Shown here: piece by piece, positions 32,196 to 41,800 of the stretch
Layout of the letters: every line of letters starts with the position of its first letter
Position numbering within the stretch: position 1 is the stretch's first letter
Assembly: GCA_016213435.1 (NCBI GenBank)
Contig: JACRAL010000016.1
Location: forward strand, 1 to 55,288
From: Bacteroidota bacterium
GTDB lineage: Bacteria > Bacteroidota > Bacteroidia > Palsa-948
Length of the DNA stretch: 55,288 nt
Direction: 5' to 3'
Notes under the pieces: model-generated
Seen by the model: only the letters and a program-made list of their open reading frames with translations
Databases searched by the model: none
What the model was told of the DNA's origin: nothing
Program-made: the position numbers and the translations under genes

Positions 32196-34817
32196 ATGAA
32201 CCGTAATAGACCCCATCTTCCTTTTTTATTTTCTTTTTTCTTCGTTTTATTGTCGTGTTATGTATTTTCTCAGGATTCCATTACCATTGCTAAGCCCAAA
32301 CTTAACAAAGCACAATTCCGCCAGCTCTTCACGCAGGCAAACCTGATGATGATGGAAAGTTTCAATGATACTGCCCTTGGTACTTTATTAACTCTTCATC
32401 AGTATGATCCAAATAACGCGAATGTAAATTATAAAATCGGCCAGCTTTATTTACTTTCATCTTCAGAGAAACCGAAATCCGTAGAATACCTCGAATCCGC
32501 AGCTCTAAAAGCCACACGAAAATATATTCCGGATGAACCGGACGAAAAACGATGCCCTGAACTCGTCTATAATCTCCTTGGGCAGGCCTACCACCTTACC
32601 TATCGCTTTGATGAAGCCCTTGCCATGTTTGATAAATTTAAAGGGTGCATCAATATGGGAGATATTACCGCTGCAAAAGATTTGAATCGCAGAATAGAAA
32701 TATGCAAAACAGCAAAAACATTTGTAGCCTCTCCTATAAAATGCACGATTACTAATCTTGGAGACAGTATAAATTCCCTCTATCCAGACTACGGAGCAGT
32801 CATTACAGCTGACGAATCGCAATTGTATTTTACTTCACGAAGGTTCAATGCGGAAACAGGGGGCAACGACAACAGAGATGTTCGCGATAAATTCTACGAG
32901 GACATTTGGGTATCTAATAAAAAAGATGATGACACATGGGGCGAAGCAAAACCCCTCAGCACGCATATTAACAGCTGGTACAATGAAGCAATTACAGGAA
33001 TCTCAGCTGACGGACAGCAATTACTGTATTATAAAGATGATAAAAGCGGAAGCATTTATTACAGTCGATTAGATGGAGATCAATGGTCTTACGGATATAT
33101 GATTGGAACTGATCCGGGAGACATTACAGACATCAACACACAATATCATGAACCAAGCGCCTGCCTTTCACCGGATGGGAGCACACTTTATTTTGTAAGC
33201 GATCGCCCGGGTGGTTTTGGAGGTGAAGACATTTACAAATGCGTGAAACTCCCCACAGGGAGATGGAGCAAAGCAACGAACCTTGGTCCCACAATTAATA
33301 CGCCTTATAATGAAGATGCGCCATACATGCATCCGGATGGAACAACCTTATTCTTCAGCTCTAACGGACACAACACCATGGGAGGGTTTGATATTTTCTT
33401 TTCCATGCGGGAGGATTCCGGATGGACCCCTCCGCAAAACATGGGCTATCCCATCAACACAACAGATGATGATGTTTTTTACGTTATGTCTGCAGATGGT
33501 AAACGCGCTTACTTTTCTTCCGTGAGAACTGAAGGGAAAGGAGAGCAGGATATTTACCTAGTTACTATTCCTCAGCGTGTTGTAATTCCGGTTACGCTTC
33601 TTAAAGGACGCATCTCTTTTGCAGGGACACAAGACACTTTGTCTCCTTTTGTAACAATCACAGCAACAGATATAGAAACCGGAGATATTGCACAAGAGGT
33701 TCATCCTAATTCCAGAACTATGCGATACGTTCTCCCTCTGAATCCTGGCAGATCAGGAAGAACCTACGCTGTTCGTTATGAATCTGATGGCTTCAGACCT
33801 TTTAATGAGACTATCTCAGCCTCTCCTCTTGGCGAATACAGAGAGATTGACAAAAATTTCATCTTCAAGCCGATAGGAACTATTACGGTATATGGAAAAA
33901 TAACTACACGAACCGGAGAACTGATTTCAGGAGTAAAAATTTCCGCACAGATCTCTGCCCCTACAACAAAAGACAATGCAGCAAAAAAATTAGTGGGCGT
34001 ATATGCACCAAAATCCGATGGTTCTTATTCCTTCGATCTTCCCGGAATAGGAGGAGAAAGTTATTCGTTCAGCTATGAAGCGGAAGGTTTTTTGCCCATG
34101 AACGAAACAATAGATGTACCAAAAACTATTACAGAATTTGATTTCAAAAAGAATATCATCATGGAAACTGCAAAAATGCTGGGAACCATTTCGATGAGCG
34201 GAACAGTTACCGATAAAGAAAAAAATCCAATAACGAATTCAAAAGTTATAGTTACAGATAATAAAACAGGAAAAATTACCGGCACTTACATTCCCAATAC
34301 AAAGGGAGAATATTATTTTAACCTTCAGCGCGGGAACGATTACAATGTTTCATTTGAAGCCGAGGATTATCTGTTTCAGTCCGAAAACATAAATGCACCC
34401 AAAGAAAAAACATATTCCGAAATTAAAAAAGAGGTCATGCTTGAAAAGATAAAGAAAGGCGCTAAGATTGTGCTCAACAACATCTTCTTCGACAGCGGAA
34501 AATCCACACTGAGAAAAGAATCAAATGTGGAACTCGATAAACTTCTAAAACTTCTGAATACTCAGGAAAAACTCAAAGTTGAAATTGGCGGACATTCTGA
34601 TAACAAAGGAAAAAAGGATGTAAACCTGAAATTATCCAAATCAAGAGCAGATGCTGTAGTAAAATATCTCATCTCTAAAGGAGTAAACAGCGAACAACTT
34701 GTTTCGCAGGGCTATGGTGACACGCAGCCCATTGCGCCTAACACTATCAGCGGAAAAGCAAACCCTAAAGGAATGCAGATTAACAGGCGTGTTGAGTTTA
34801 AAATTCTGGAGAACTGA
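32196..34817 (+). CDS. PD40/WD40-like and OmpA-domain envelope protein (PorE-like architecture)
   Basis: An 873-residue exported protein. Order: signal peptide (FVLLSCYVFSQ, possibly a lipobox at LLSC), a TPR-like helical part (residues about 25-165), PD40 beta-propeller repeats (about 185-470; SADGQQLLYY, SPDGSTLYFVSDRPGGFGGEDIY, FFSSNGHNTMGGFDIFF), three carboxypeptidase-regulatory-like modules (about 475-735), and a C-terminal OmpA peptidoglycan-binding domain (HSDNKGKKDVNLKLSKSRADAVV). This TPR-PD40-CRD-OmpA order is that of PorE, a component tying the T9SS to peptidoglycan, but Bacteroidota carry many paralogues, so the exact role is open. The gene at 38848 is a paralogue. Confidence 0.85.
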   Translation: MNRNRPHLPFLFSFFFVLLSCYVFSQDSITIAKPKLNKAQFRQLFTQANLMMMESFNDTALGTLLTLHQYDPNNANVNYKIGQLYLLSSSEKPKSVEYLESAALKATRKYIPDEPDEKRCPELVYNLLGQAYHLTYRFDEALAMFDKFKGCINMGDITAAKDLNRRIEICKTAKTFVASPIKCTITNLGDSINSLYPDYGAVITADESQLYFTSRRFNAETGGNDNRDVRDKFYEDIWVSNKKDDDTWGEAKPLSTHINSWYNEAITGISADGQQLLYYKDDKSGSIYYSRLDGDQWSYGYMIGTDPGDITDINTQYHEPSACLSPDGSTLYFVSDRPGGFGGEDIYKCVKLPTGRWSKATNLGPTINTPYNEDAPYMHPDGTTLFFSSNGHNTMGGFDIFFSMREDSGWTPPQNMGYPINTTDDDVFYVMSADGKRAYFSSVRTEGKGEQDIYLVTIPQRVVIPVTLLKGRISFAGTQDTLSPFVTITATDIETGDIAQEVHPNSRTMRYVLPLNPGRSGRTYAVRYESDGFRPFNETISASPLGEYREIDKNFIFKPIGTITVYGKITTRTGELISGVKISAQISAPTTKDNAAKKLVGVYAPKSDGSYSFDLPGIGGESYSFSYEAEGFLPMNETIDVPKTITEFDFKKNIIMETAKMLGTISMSGTVTDKEKNPITNSKVIVTDNKTGKITGTYIPNTKGEYYFNLQRGNDYNVSFEAEDYLFQSENINAPKEKTYSEIKKEVMLEKIKKGAKIVLNNIFFDSGKSTLRKESNVELDKLLKLLNTQEKLKVEIGGHSDNKGKKDVNLKLSKSRADAVVKYLISKGVNSEQLVSQGYGDTQPIAPNTISGKANPKGMQINRRVEFKILEN

Positions 34818-35028
34818 ATTAGCACTAAATCCTTCCAATAGATATCGAGAGCATTTTACTTCTGATTACGTTATGCATTTGTAAACTCTGCTTATACTTT
34901 TCTTCTGAAAGACTACATTCGGGTATCGTAAGCGCAGCTTACATGCTATAGCCCGCCCCGATGCACATCGGGGCGGGTACAACAACAAATATCTTAGCGC
35001 CTACGTGGGGAGACTCGGCTTGGAAGAA
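34818..35028. repeat. Intergenic hairpins between the PD40/OmpA and Kelch genes
   Basis: Two perfect inverted repeats: GTAAGCGCAGCTTAC (34928-34942) and CCCGCCCCGATG with CATCGGGGCGGG across a CA loop (34952-34977, 12-bp stem). The second could terminate transcription from both sides, although no T-tract follows. GAGACTCGGCTTGG at 35008 resembles the arm of the palindrome at 38471-38509. No gene is seen here. Confidence 0.6.
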
Positions 35029-36444
35029 TTATTTGTCAGTGATTACTAACTTGTCTACCGCGATGGTTTTTTTTTCTTCTGTCAGCCGAATGAAATACAG
35101 TCCGCTTGGTAAGTTGTCACGGTACAAAGTAACTATCTGCCCCGAAATATTTCTTATTTGTTTTACTGTCTGTCCGTAATAATTGTAAACTGTCAAAGTT
35201 GCTCCTGTGAAAAACTTATCTGTATGCAAAGTTGCCGAAGAAGAAAAAGGATTGGGAGAAATAATAATACCATCATTATCTACTAAATCAGAAATGCCCG
35301 TACAAGTTTGAACAGTTACAGTTACAGGAGATGAAGTTGCAGTTCCACAGGAATCAGTTACAATTACTGCATATACTCCACTTGTTGAAGCCATAATGCT
35401 TTGTGTGGTTACACCGCCATTCCACCAAACATAACTGGTTCCTGTATTTGCTGTTAATGTTACACTTTCTCCATTACATAATGTGGTTGATCCGCTTGCC
35501 GTAATTGTAGCCGTTGTGAACGAAGAACAAGGTGTGTATTTCCAGAAATCTTTTTTTCTTCCACTTTGATTGCCTGTGCCAATATATCCACTGTTGCCAA
35601 TAGAAAATCCAACTGCTTCAGCTCTTGACTGAGTCAGATTAGCAACCAATGTCCATTTATTTGTTACCGGGTCATATTTTGCAAAATTGCTTCCAGCGCC
35701 AGAATTATTAGTTAATACATATCCAAATGCACCTATGGAAAACCCAGTAGCATAATAATCTGCACCATATGCAATAATAGCGGCTTTCTGTATCCATGAA
35801 TCATTGGCAGGATTGTATTCCCAAAAATCATTGTAACTCCCTCCGCCTCCTCCACCCCCTATGTAACCTTTATTGCCGATAGAAAACCCTACAGCACCGC
35901 TTCTTTCGAGTCCCGGGAAAAAAGCTTTCTGTGTCCATGAATCTAATGTTGTATCATATTCCCAGAAATCATTTTCGCTGACTCCATCATTTCCTGTTCC
36001 TATATATCCTTTAGCTCCGATGGAAAAGCCTACAGCTAAGTAGCGTGCAGTACCTCCAAAATCTGCTTTCTTGGTCCATGTATTTGCAGAGGAATTATAT
36101 TCCCAAAAATCTTTAGTATGAGCCGCACAAACGGTGCAAGTATCCAGTCCTGTTCCAATATATCCCTTTGTGCCAATTGAAAAACCTACTGCCCATTGTC
36201 TTGGAGATCCTTCAAAATCTGCTTTCTGGCTCCATGCATTTGTCAGTGTGTCGTATTCCCAAAAATCTTTTGTCAAAGCAGTGTTGCTCCAACCAGTTCC
36301 GATATATCCTTTAGAAGCAATGGAAAAACCAACAGCATCGCTTCTGAATCCTCCTCCAAAAAAAGATTTTTGCACCCATGTATTTTGTGCATTTGTAATT
36401 TCGCAAAACGCGATTAACGAGATGATGAGTAATTTTGTTTTCAT
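35029..36444 (-). CDS. Kelch-type beta-propeller protein with Ig-like and T9SS sorting domains
   Basis: A 471-residue secreted protein with signal peptide MKTKLLIISLIAFCEITNAQ. Residues about 25-305 hold six Kelch-like blades, each with the pattern FWEYxxxxNxWTKKAxF and AVGFSIGxKGYIGTG. Residues about 310-385 are a PKD/Ig-like module (LCNGESVTLTANTGTSYVWWNGG). Residues from about 390 are a T9SS tail (ISPNPFSSSATL, GLYFIRLTEEKKTIAVDKLVIT). It would be surface-exposed or released; binding partner unknown. It lies opposite the two PD40/OmpA genes on the other strand. Confidence 0.87.
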   Translation of the reverse strand: MKTKLLIISLIAFCEITNAQNTWVQKSFFGGGFRSDAVGFSIASKGYIGTGWSNTALTKDFWEYDTLTNAWSQKADFEGSPRQWAVGFSIGTKGYIGTGLDTCTVCAAHTKDFWEYNSSANTWTKKADFGGTARYLAVGFSIGAKGYIGTGNDGVSENDFWEYDTTLDSWTQKAFFPGLERSGAVGFSIGNKGYIGGGGGGGSYNDFWEYNPANDSWIQKAAIIAYGADYYATGFSIGAFGYVLTNNSGAGSNFAKYDPVTNKWTLVANLTQSRAEAVGFSIGNSGYIGTGNQSGRKKDFWKYTPCSSFTTATITASGSTTLCNGESVTLTANTGTSYVWWNGGVTTQSIMASTSGVYAVIVTDSCGTATSSPVTVTVQTCTGISDLVDNDGIIISPNPFSSSATLHTDKFFTGATLTVYNYYGQTVKQIRNISGQIVTLYRDNLPSGLYFIRLTEEKKTIAVDKLVITDK

Positions 36445-36640
36445 TGTGATTAGTTTTTATTGTTAATCCGTGATTAATTTATCTATAGAAGAAATTATGA
36501 GCTATGTATTTTTACTTTGCAGTTAACTCTTTACTTTATATGTCTAACTCCTTCGAAGCATTAACAAATATACTGCTTATCCCACTATTTATATGGACAG
36601 AAGTAACTATTATTTCTTTTTATCGAACTGCTTGTTCATT

Positions 36641-37849
36641 TTAATTAGTTGTTACCATCCATCCTCTGCTTCTTAATGCTATGAGTGCGGGGAATGCTGG
36701 ATCGGGAACTGGCATGGTGCCGCCTGAGATGTTAAGCTGCCCTCCGCTTGTGCCGTAATCGTTTATCTGGGTGATGAGCGCATACACACTGGTTAAGGGC
36801 AAATCGTTGCCATAGAAGTTAAAGGTTGTTGTTGTGCTGAAATCACCATCAATTGTAATGACTGTTGCTTTGATATTTGGCAGCTGCAGGGCTGAAACAT
36901 CGGCAAAGACTCGGGATGTTACTTCGGTAACTGTTATTGTTTTTATTCCGGTGGCGGTGTACACATGCTGAAAAACAATGGTGCCTCCGGCTGTGAGATC
37001 GGCTGAGTTGGTGATGCCACTTTCCCAGGTGGCAAGTATTCCGCCTCCGCTGGCGGAGAGATTGCCGGAGATGATAATTTCCAGAGGCATGCCGCCAATT
37101 ACGTTTTGGTTGGAGATAATGGTGAGGATGCCTGCTGCAGGCGGGGGTGTGCTTCCTCCGCTTATGAGTGAGAGCACTTTGCTGAAGGTGAAGCGTTCGC
37201 GTTTGGCGGGGTTGTTACGATAGATTTTTTGCCCGTCTTCGAACATGGAAGAGAGGGTTTGGAAGATGGTGTTGTTTGCATTTATTTTTGTGTCGCGCTG
37301 TTCTTCTGAATCTTGTTCGGCATCTTTGAATTGGGTGTGGAGGGTTTCGAAGTTGGTTCTTTCGGAAGAAAAAGAAGCGGGAAATGCGGGTGGCATTCCG
37401 CCTGCGATGAGGGCCGGGGTGTTGTGGGTGATGAATGTGTTTGCGGATTCCATGAGGGCTGAGAGGGATGCCCAGTTGTTGTTTCCTGCTTGCTGGTAAT
37501 AGTCGGTTCCTGCGGATTCTAATTTTGGTTTTTGAAGGTTTTTTGGAAAGGATTTTTTGATATGGGTTTCGAGGAGGTTCCAGAGGATGAGGCATTGGTC
37601 GGCAGAGGCTTTCATGAGGATGAGGAGGGTTTCGGATGCTTCATCGCGGGCTTGAAAATCGGGCATTGCTTTGGCAGTGATGACGGCTGCGCGGCTGGCT
37701 TGTCCGAAGGGAACAGTGTAGAGCGTGTTTGTGTTTGTGAAGTCAAGTACGTTTTCTAAGTATGAATCCCAACCGAGGAGGCATACTTGGTAGAGTTCTT
37801 CTTGTGTGCAGTGATAATCCTGCTTTGGGCGTGGTGTGGTGATTGGCAT
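36641..37849 (-). CDS. Hypothetical protein, helical N-terminal part with beta-rich C-terminal part
   Basis: Not recognised as a known enzyme. The first about 235 of 402 residues look helical (ASETLLILMKASADQCLILWNLLETHIKKSF), without signal peptide. Residues about 240-340 look like a PKD/Ig-type sandwich (GMPLEIIISGNLSASGGGILATWESG, TGIKTITVTEVTS). The end, ITQINDYGTSGGQLNISGGTM through LRSRGWMVTTN, resembles short motifs found at the end of leucine-rich or tail-fibre-like Bacteroidota proteins. Like the 161-residue gene at 11885, it is beside a 21-bp minisatellite, here located within 50 bp of the start codon. Base composition of the gene is richer in G on the plus strand than that of its neighbours. 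Confidence 0.6.
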   Translation of the reverse strand: MPITTPRPKQDYHCTQEELYQVCLLGWDSYLENVLDFTNTNTLYTVPFGQASRAAVITAKAMPDFQARDEASETLLILMKASADQCLILWNLLETHIKKSFPKNLQKPKLESAGTDYYQQAGNNNWASLSALMESANTFITHNTPALIAGGMPPAFPASFSSERTNFETLHTQFKDAEQDSEEQRDTKINANNTIFQTLSSMFEDGQKIYRNNPAKRERFTFSKVLSLISGGSTPPPAAGILTIISNQNVIGGMPLEIIISGNLSASGGGILATWESGITNSADLTAGGTIVFQHVYTATGIKTITVTEVTSRVFADVSALQLPNIKATVITIDGDFSTTTTFNFYGNDLPLTSVYALITQINDYGTSGGQLNISGGTMPVPDPAFPALIALRSRGWMVTTN

Positions 37850-37899
37850 GGGATTGAGAGTTTAAGGTTTAAGGTTTAAAGTTTAAGATTGTTGATTTA

Positions 37900-38130
37900 C
37901 GATGAATGGTATTGGCTTTACGATATACACTATGAGAGTTCTGATGGGGGATGTTGGATTTACGATGGAGAATATTGGCTTTACGATAGAGAATATTGGC
38001 TTTACGATAGAGGGTATTGGCTTTACGATAGAGGATATTAGGTTTACGATAGACAATATGGCATTTACGATAGAGGGTATTGGATTTACGATAGACAATA
38101 TGACATTTACGATGGAGAATATGGTGTTTT
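37900..38130. repeat. 21-bp minisatellite, about 11 copies (locus 3)
   Basis: The unit TTTACGATAGAGAATATTGG plus C repeats with exact 21-base period from about 37914 to 38125; one segment near 37930-37950 is diverged. It lies upstream of the 402-residue gene (minus strand). In register, it agrees with locus 1 at 15 of 21 positions and with locus 2 at about 11. Read in the same register, the three units would encode TIENIGF, TFEHIGC and LIPGVGF. Translation is not claimed. Confidence 0.9.
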
Positions 38131-38298
38131 TCATTTTTGATGGGGAGAGGGTTTTAGTGAAGAAGAAAATTCGTTCTCGCAGAGACGCCAAGACGCTATG
38201 GGAAGAAACTACACAAGTCTTAAAGACTTGTGTAGTTTTTAAGGGAGGAAGCAGGGGTGTTTGAGGTGTTTTCATTTATCAATCGTAGAAAGGAAGCG

Positions 38299-38385
38299 AT
38301 AAATTATAAAATGATAAGACAAATCTAAATGAAATTTTCTTTTTTCAAAAACATTTAAATACCAATGGCACTGGTATTTATACCG
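38299..38385. repeat. Duplicated intergenic element, copy 1
   Basis: It begins ATAAATTATAAAATGATAAG and contains CAAATCTAAATGAAATTTTC. It ends with a 9-bp stem TAAATACCA/TGGTATTTA and a 7-base loop (38356-38380). Copy 2 is at 38553. Confidence 0.7.
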
Positions 38386-38470
38386 AGTTTAGCTATGAAA
38401 AAAAGGGGCAAAAATGGGGTGTATTTTTTTGTTCTGAGCAGCGTCTCTGTTTCAGAACTCTGCACATAGG

Positions 38471-38509
38471 CATCCGAGTCCTCCGATATCCATCGGAGAG
38501 ACTCGGATG
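38471..38509. repeat. Palindrome CATCCGAGTC...GACTCGGATG
   Basis: Outer stem CATCCGAGTC (38471-38480) pairs with GACTCGGATG (38500-38509). Inner stem CTCCGAT pairs with ATCGGAG. Related TCCGAT/GAGTC words occur at 38871-38913 (inside the second PD40 gene) and 42160-42200. Confidence 0.75.
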
Positions 38510-38552
38510 GGAAGAAAAAATGTTTTTCATTCATAAGATATGGTGTGTGTAT

Positions 38553-38639
38553 ATAAATTTTAAAATGATGAAGCAAATCTAAATGAAATTTTCCTTTATT
38601 CCTTTGTCTTTAAATACCTATAGGTTTAGTATTTATACT
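38553..38639. repeat. Duplicated intergenic element, copy 2
   Basis: It begins ATAAATTTTAAAATGATGAA and contains the same CAAATCTAAATGAAATTTTC. The 7-bp stem TAAATAC/GTATTTA (38611-38635) encloses the self-complementary CCTATAGG. Copy 1 is at 38299. Confidence 0.7.
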
Positions 38640-38690
38640 AAATGTATTTATGTGAATTATTGGAGGGTTGTAAGAAAAGCAATGAAACCG

Positions 38691-38750
38691 CTCCCAACCC
38701 CTCTTGCCTCATCCGCCCTTCGGGCACCTTCTCCAAAGGAGAAGGGAAGC
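38691..38750. repeat. Palindromic repeat upstream of the second PD40/OmpA gene
   Basis: CTCCCAACCCCTCTTGCCTC continues ATCCGCCCTTCGGGCACCTT and CTCCAAAGGAGAAGGG. Stems are GCCC/GGGC and CCTTCTCC/GGAGAAGG. Confidence 0.75.
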
Positions 38751-38847
38751 GGAAGTAATTTATTGGAGAGGGGAGCAGAGTTTTAAAATACACCCTGATC
38801 TTATTACCCTTTTGCCATTTCATTATTTAATGTAATCTTTGCAAACC

Positions 38848-41800
38848 ATGAAGAAATTATTTACCCCAACCTCTGACGGAGTCCGATACTCGTCAGAATC
38901 ATCGGACCTAAAGGGAGAAAAAAAAGTTCGTCCATGTCATGAAGGAGAACATACAATAACACCCTTCAGTATTGGGATAAATCTCTTTAGAGCTTCAGCG
39001 CTTCTTCTTCTCTTTTTTCTTCCTTTAGGGAAGGAGCTTCATGCCCAGCCCATTTCAAAAGGGGAATTCAGGCAGATGTTCACTCAGGGCAACCTGATGA
39101 TGCTCGATAATTTTTACGATACCGCCTGCGGCACTTTTCTGGCCCTTAATAAAGCGGATCCTTCGAATGCAAATGTGAACTATAAAATAGGCGTTTGCTA
39201 TTTGCACCTTCCGGGTCAAAAAGCAAAAGCTATTCCGTATTTTGAAAACGCGATCAAGCAAACTTCAGGCAATTACCTTGAAGATGATCCTTCAGAAAAA
39301 AATGCTCCTGAGGATGCCGCTTATTATCTGGGACAGGCGTTTCACTATGCCTACCGATTTGATGAATCGATGGAACAGTTCAAAAAATTCCGCGACATAA
39401 TAGGAAAGTGGAATCTGAATCTGGTAAAAGAAATTGATCGTTGGACTGAAATGAGCAAGAATGCAAAAGAACTGGCAGCACACCCCGTGGAATGCACGAT
39501 TACGAATCTGGGCGACAGTGTGAATTGCCTGTTTGCAGATTACTCTCCTGCAATTACGGCTGATGAAGCATTTCTTGTTTTCACCTCCCGCAGGCAGGGA
39601 GCCGGAGGAATGGACAACAAAACAATTAATGATGATTTTTTTGAAGACATTTGGATTTGCACGCAAGGAAAATACGGAACATGGAGCAAAGCAAAAAGCA
39701 TAAGCAGGGCAATTAATACTGACGGAAATGAAGCAGCCATAGGCATTTCAGCAGACGGCCAGCAATTGTATGTGTATCGCGATGACAACGGTGACGGGAA
39801 TATTTATGTAAGCAAATTAGATGGTGATTTTTGGAATACTCCTTATAAATTAGACGCAAGCAACATAAACAGCAAGAGTTGGGAACCAAGCGCCTGCATC
39901 AGCGCTGACGGAAACACGATGTATTTTGTAAGCAATCGCCCGGGAGGTTTAGGCGGAAGGGATATTTATCAATGTCACCGCCAGCCAAACCGCAGCTGGA
40001 GCGAGCCGGAAAATCTGGGTCCATCCATCAATACGCCTTATGATGAAGATGCCCCCTTCATCCATCCTGACGGGGTAACATTTTTTTTCAGTTCAACAGG
40101 TCATAATTCCATGGGAGGGTTTGATGTTTTTTATTCTACAAAAGTATCCAATACCGTCTGGACGAATCCTCTTAATATGGGCTACCCCATCAACACCACG
40201 GATGACGATATTTATTTTGTTACTTCTTCTGACGGAAGGCGCGCGTATTATGCATCTTTTCGTCCGGAAGGAAAAGGCGAAAAAGATATTTACATGGTGA
40301 GCATGCCTAAGCCATTTGTAAAATCAGTTGCCATTCTTGTAGGATATCTGAAAAACAAAGACGGATCCCCAATTCCTAAAAACGCATTAGTTACTGAGAA
40401 ATCCTCAAACGGAGAAATCATTACGAGCAAACCGAACGAAGCCAGCGGAAAATTTATCCTATCGCAATTGCCAGGACGGGAATACGAGATCACCATCGAG
40501 GCAAATGCTCAAAAGATTTTTATGGACAAATTTTTTCTTCCAGAAGACAGTTCCTATCAAAACCTATCCAGAGGTTTTTTTCAGCGCACCATTTTTATTG
40601 GAGATACCTCGCATTTGTTCTCCATAAATAAAGTGACTGACACTGCAGCAAAAATTCAAATGGTTCCATTGGACGGAAAAATTCTTTTCAGCCAAAATTC
40701 ATCTGATGTTGCTGCACATATTTCTGTTGAGATACTTAACTCACAAGGAAATATTCTTGCCTCTGCTGTGACAGACAGTAAAGGAAAGTTTAAATTTGAG
40801 AATATCTCTTCAGGACAGAATTACATTCTCAAAATCAATGAAAGCGATACTGTTCTGAAATCCCACAACCAGTTTTACCTGGCGGATAAAAATGACAAAA
40901 TAATCATGCCCTCTACGCAGGAAGGAAGATTCTTTCTTTTCAAGCGTGTTTCGCCTACCACAAATCAGGTCAGCGCTATTTCAGCAAAAGACTCTACCCC
41001 TTTGCTTGCAACCATGTCCGGAAAGTTAGTGAATAAGGATATGAAAAAAATATCGAACGTAAAGATGAATCTTGTAGATGCAACCGGAAAAATCCTGCAA
41101 ACAAAAACAAGCGACAAGTTAGGGCAATTTACTTTTGAAAATATTCCCATCGATAACAACTACAGTATTTCTATAGATGAAAATGATCCCTCTCTCTTAA
41201 ATGGTCAAAAGCTATGTCTGCTGAATTTGAAAAATCAATTAATTAAGATAGTTTCAAAAAACGGAAAATATTTTATATTTGAAAATCTTCCGGCAAACCT
41301 TGAAAAAATGAGTGTCCTCGATGCAACAGACACCACCACTCCTGTTGCAATGAAAGGAAAGCTTTTATCCGGAACGAATCCGGATTTAAATGGACTTCAT
41401 AATATCGAGGTGACATTGTTGAATCAAAAAGGTGTTGTAATACAAAGAACAAAAACAGATGCTTCGGGTTTCTTCCGATTCGAACATCTGTCTGCAAACG
41501 AAAATTATTCTATTAAACTAAATGAAAATGATCTTTCACTATCTGCTTTTAAAAGGATCTTGCTTGCGAATGAAAAGGGTAAAATTGTGAAGGAGATAAG
41601 CATAGGTAAAAACGCCACTTTCAACAACCTTCCTCCCGATCTGATGCAGCTTGTAGAACTTAAAGATTCTCATCTACCTTCCTCACGGGATAGTATTACT
41701 GCCATTCTTCACAAAGAAGCAATGTACCCAGAAGATAAAAATTTTGATTTTGTTGTTTATTTTTCTTACAATAAAAAAGAAATAGACATATCGGTTGGCT

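Larger units (their letters stand above)
38131..38847. other. Long intergenic region with a duplicated element and palindromes
   Basis: No convincing gene is seen in these 700 bp. It holds a duplicated segment of about 87 bp (38299-38385 and 38553-38639), of which the first 41 bases differ at four positions; each copy ends in a TAAATAC...GTATTTA hairpin with different loop. Between them is a long imperfect palindrome (38471-38509). Next to the second PD40/OmpA gene is a palindromic repeat of the main family (38691-38750). Short ORFs (24 and 67 codons) run into repeat sequence and look accidental. Confidence 0.6.

Noticed and set aside
37883-38275. ORFs of 120-130 codons over minisatellite locus 3, and the idea that the array is a CRISPR
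   Set aside because: The frames derive from the repeat period. The array has no unique spacers and no cas genes are near, so it is not CRISPR.
38583-38786. 67-codon ORF before the second PD40/OmpA gene
   Set aside because: Its second half is translated palindromic repeat and the first half is the duplicated intergenic element; no sign of a real protein.
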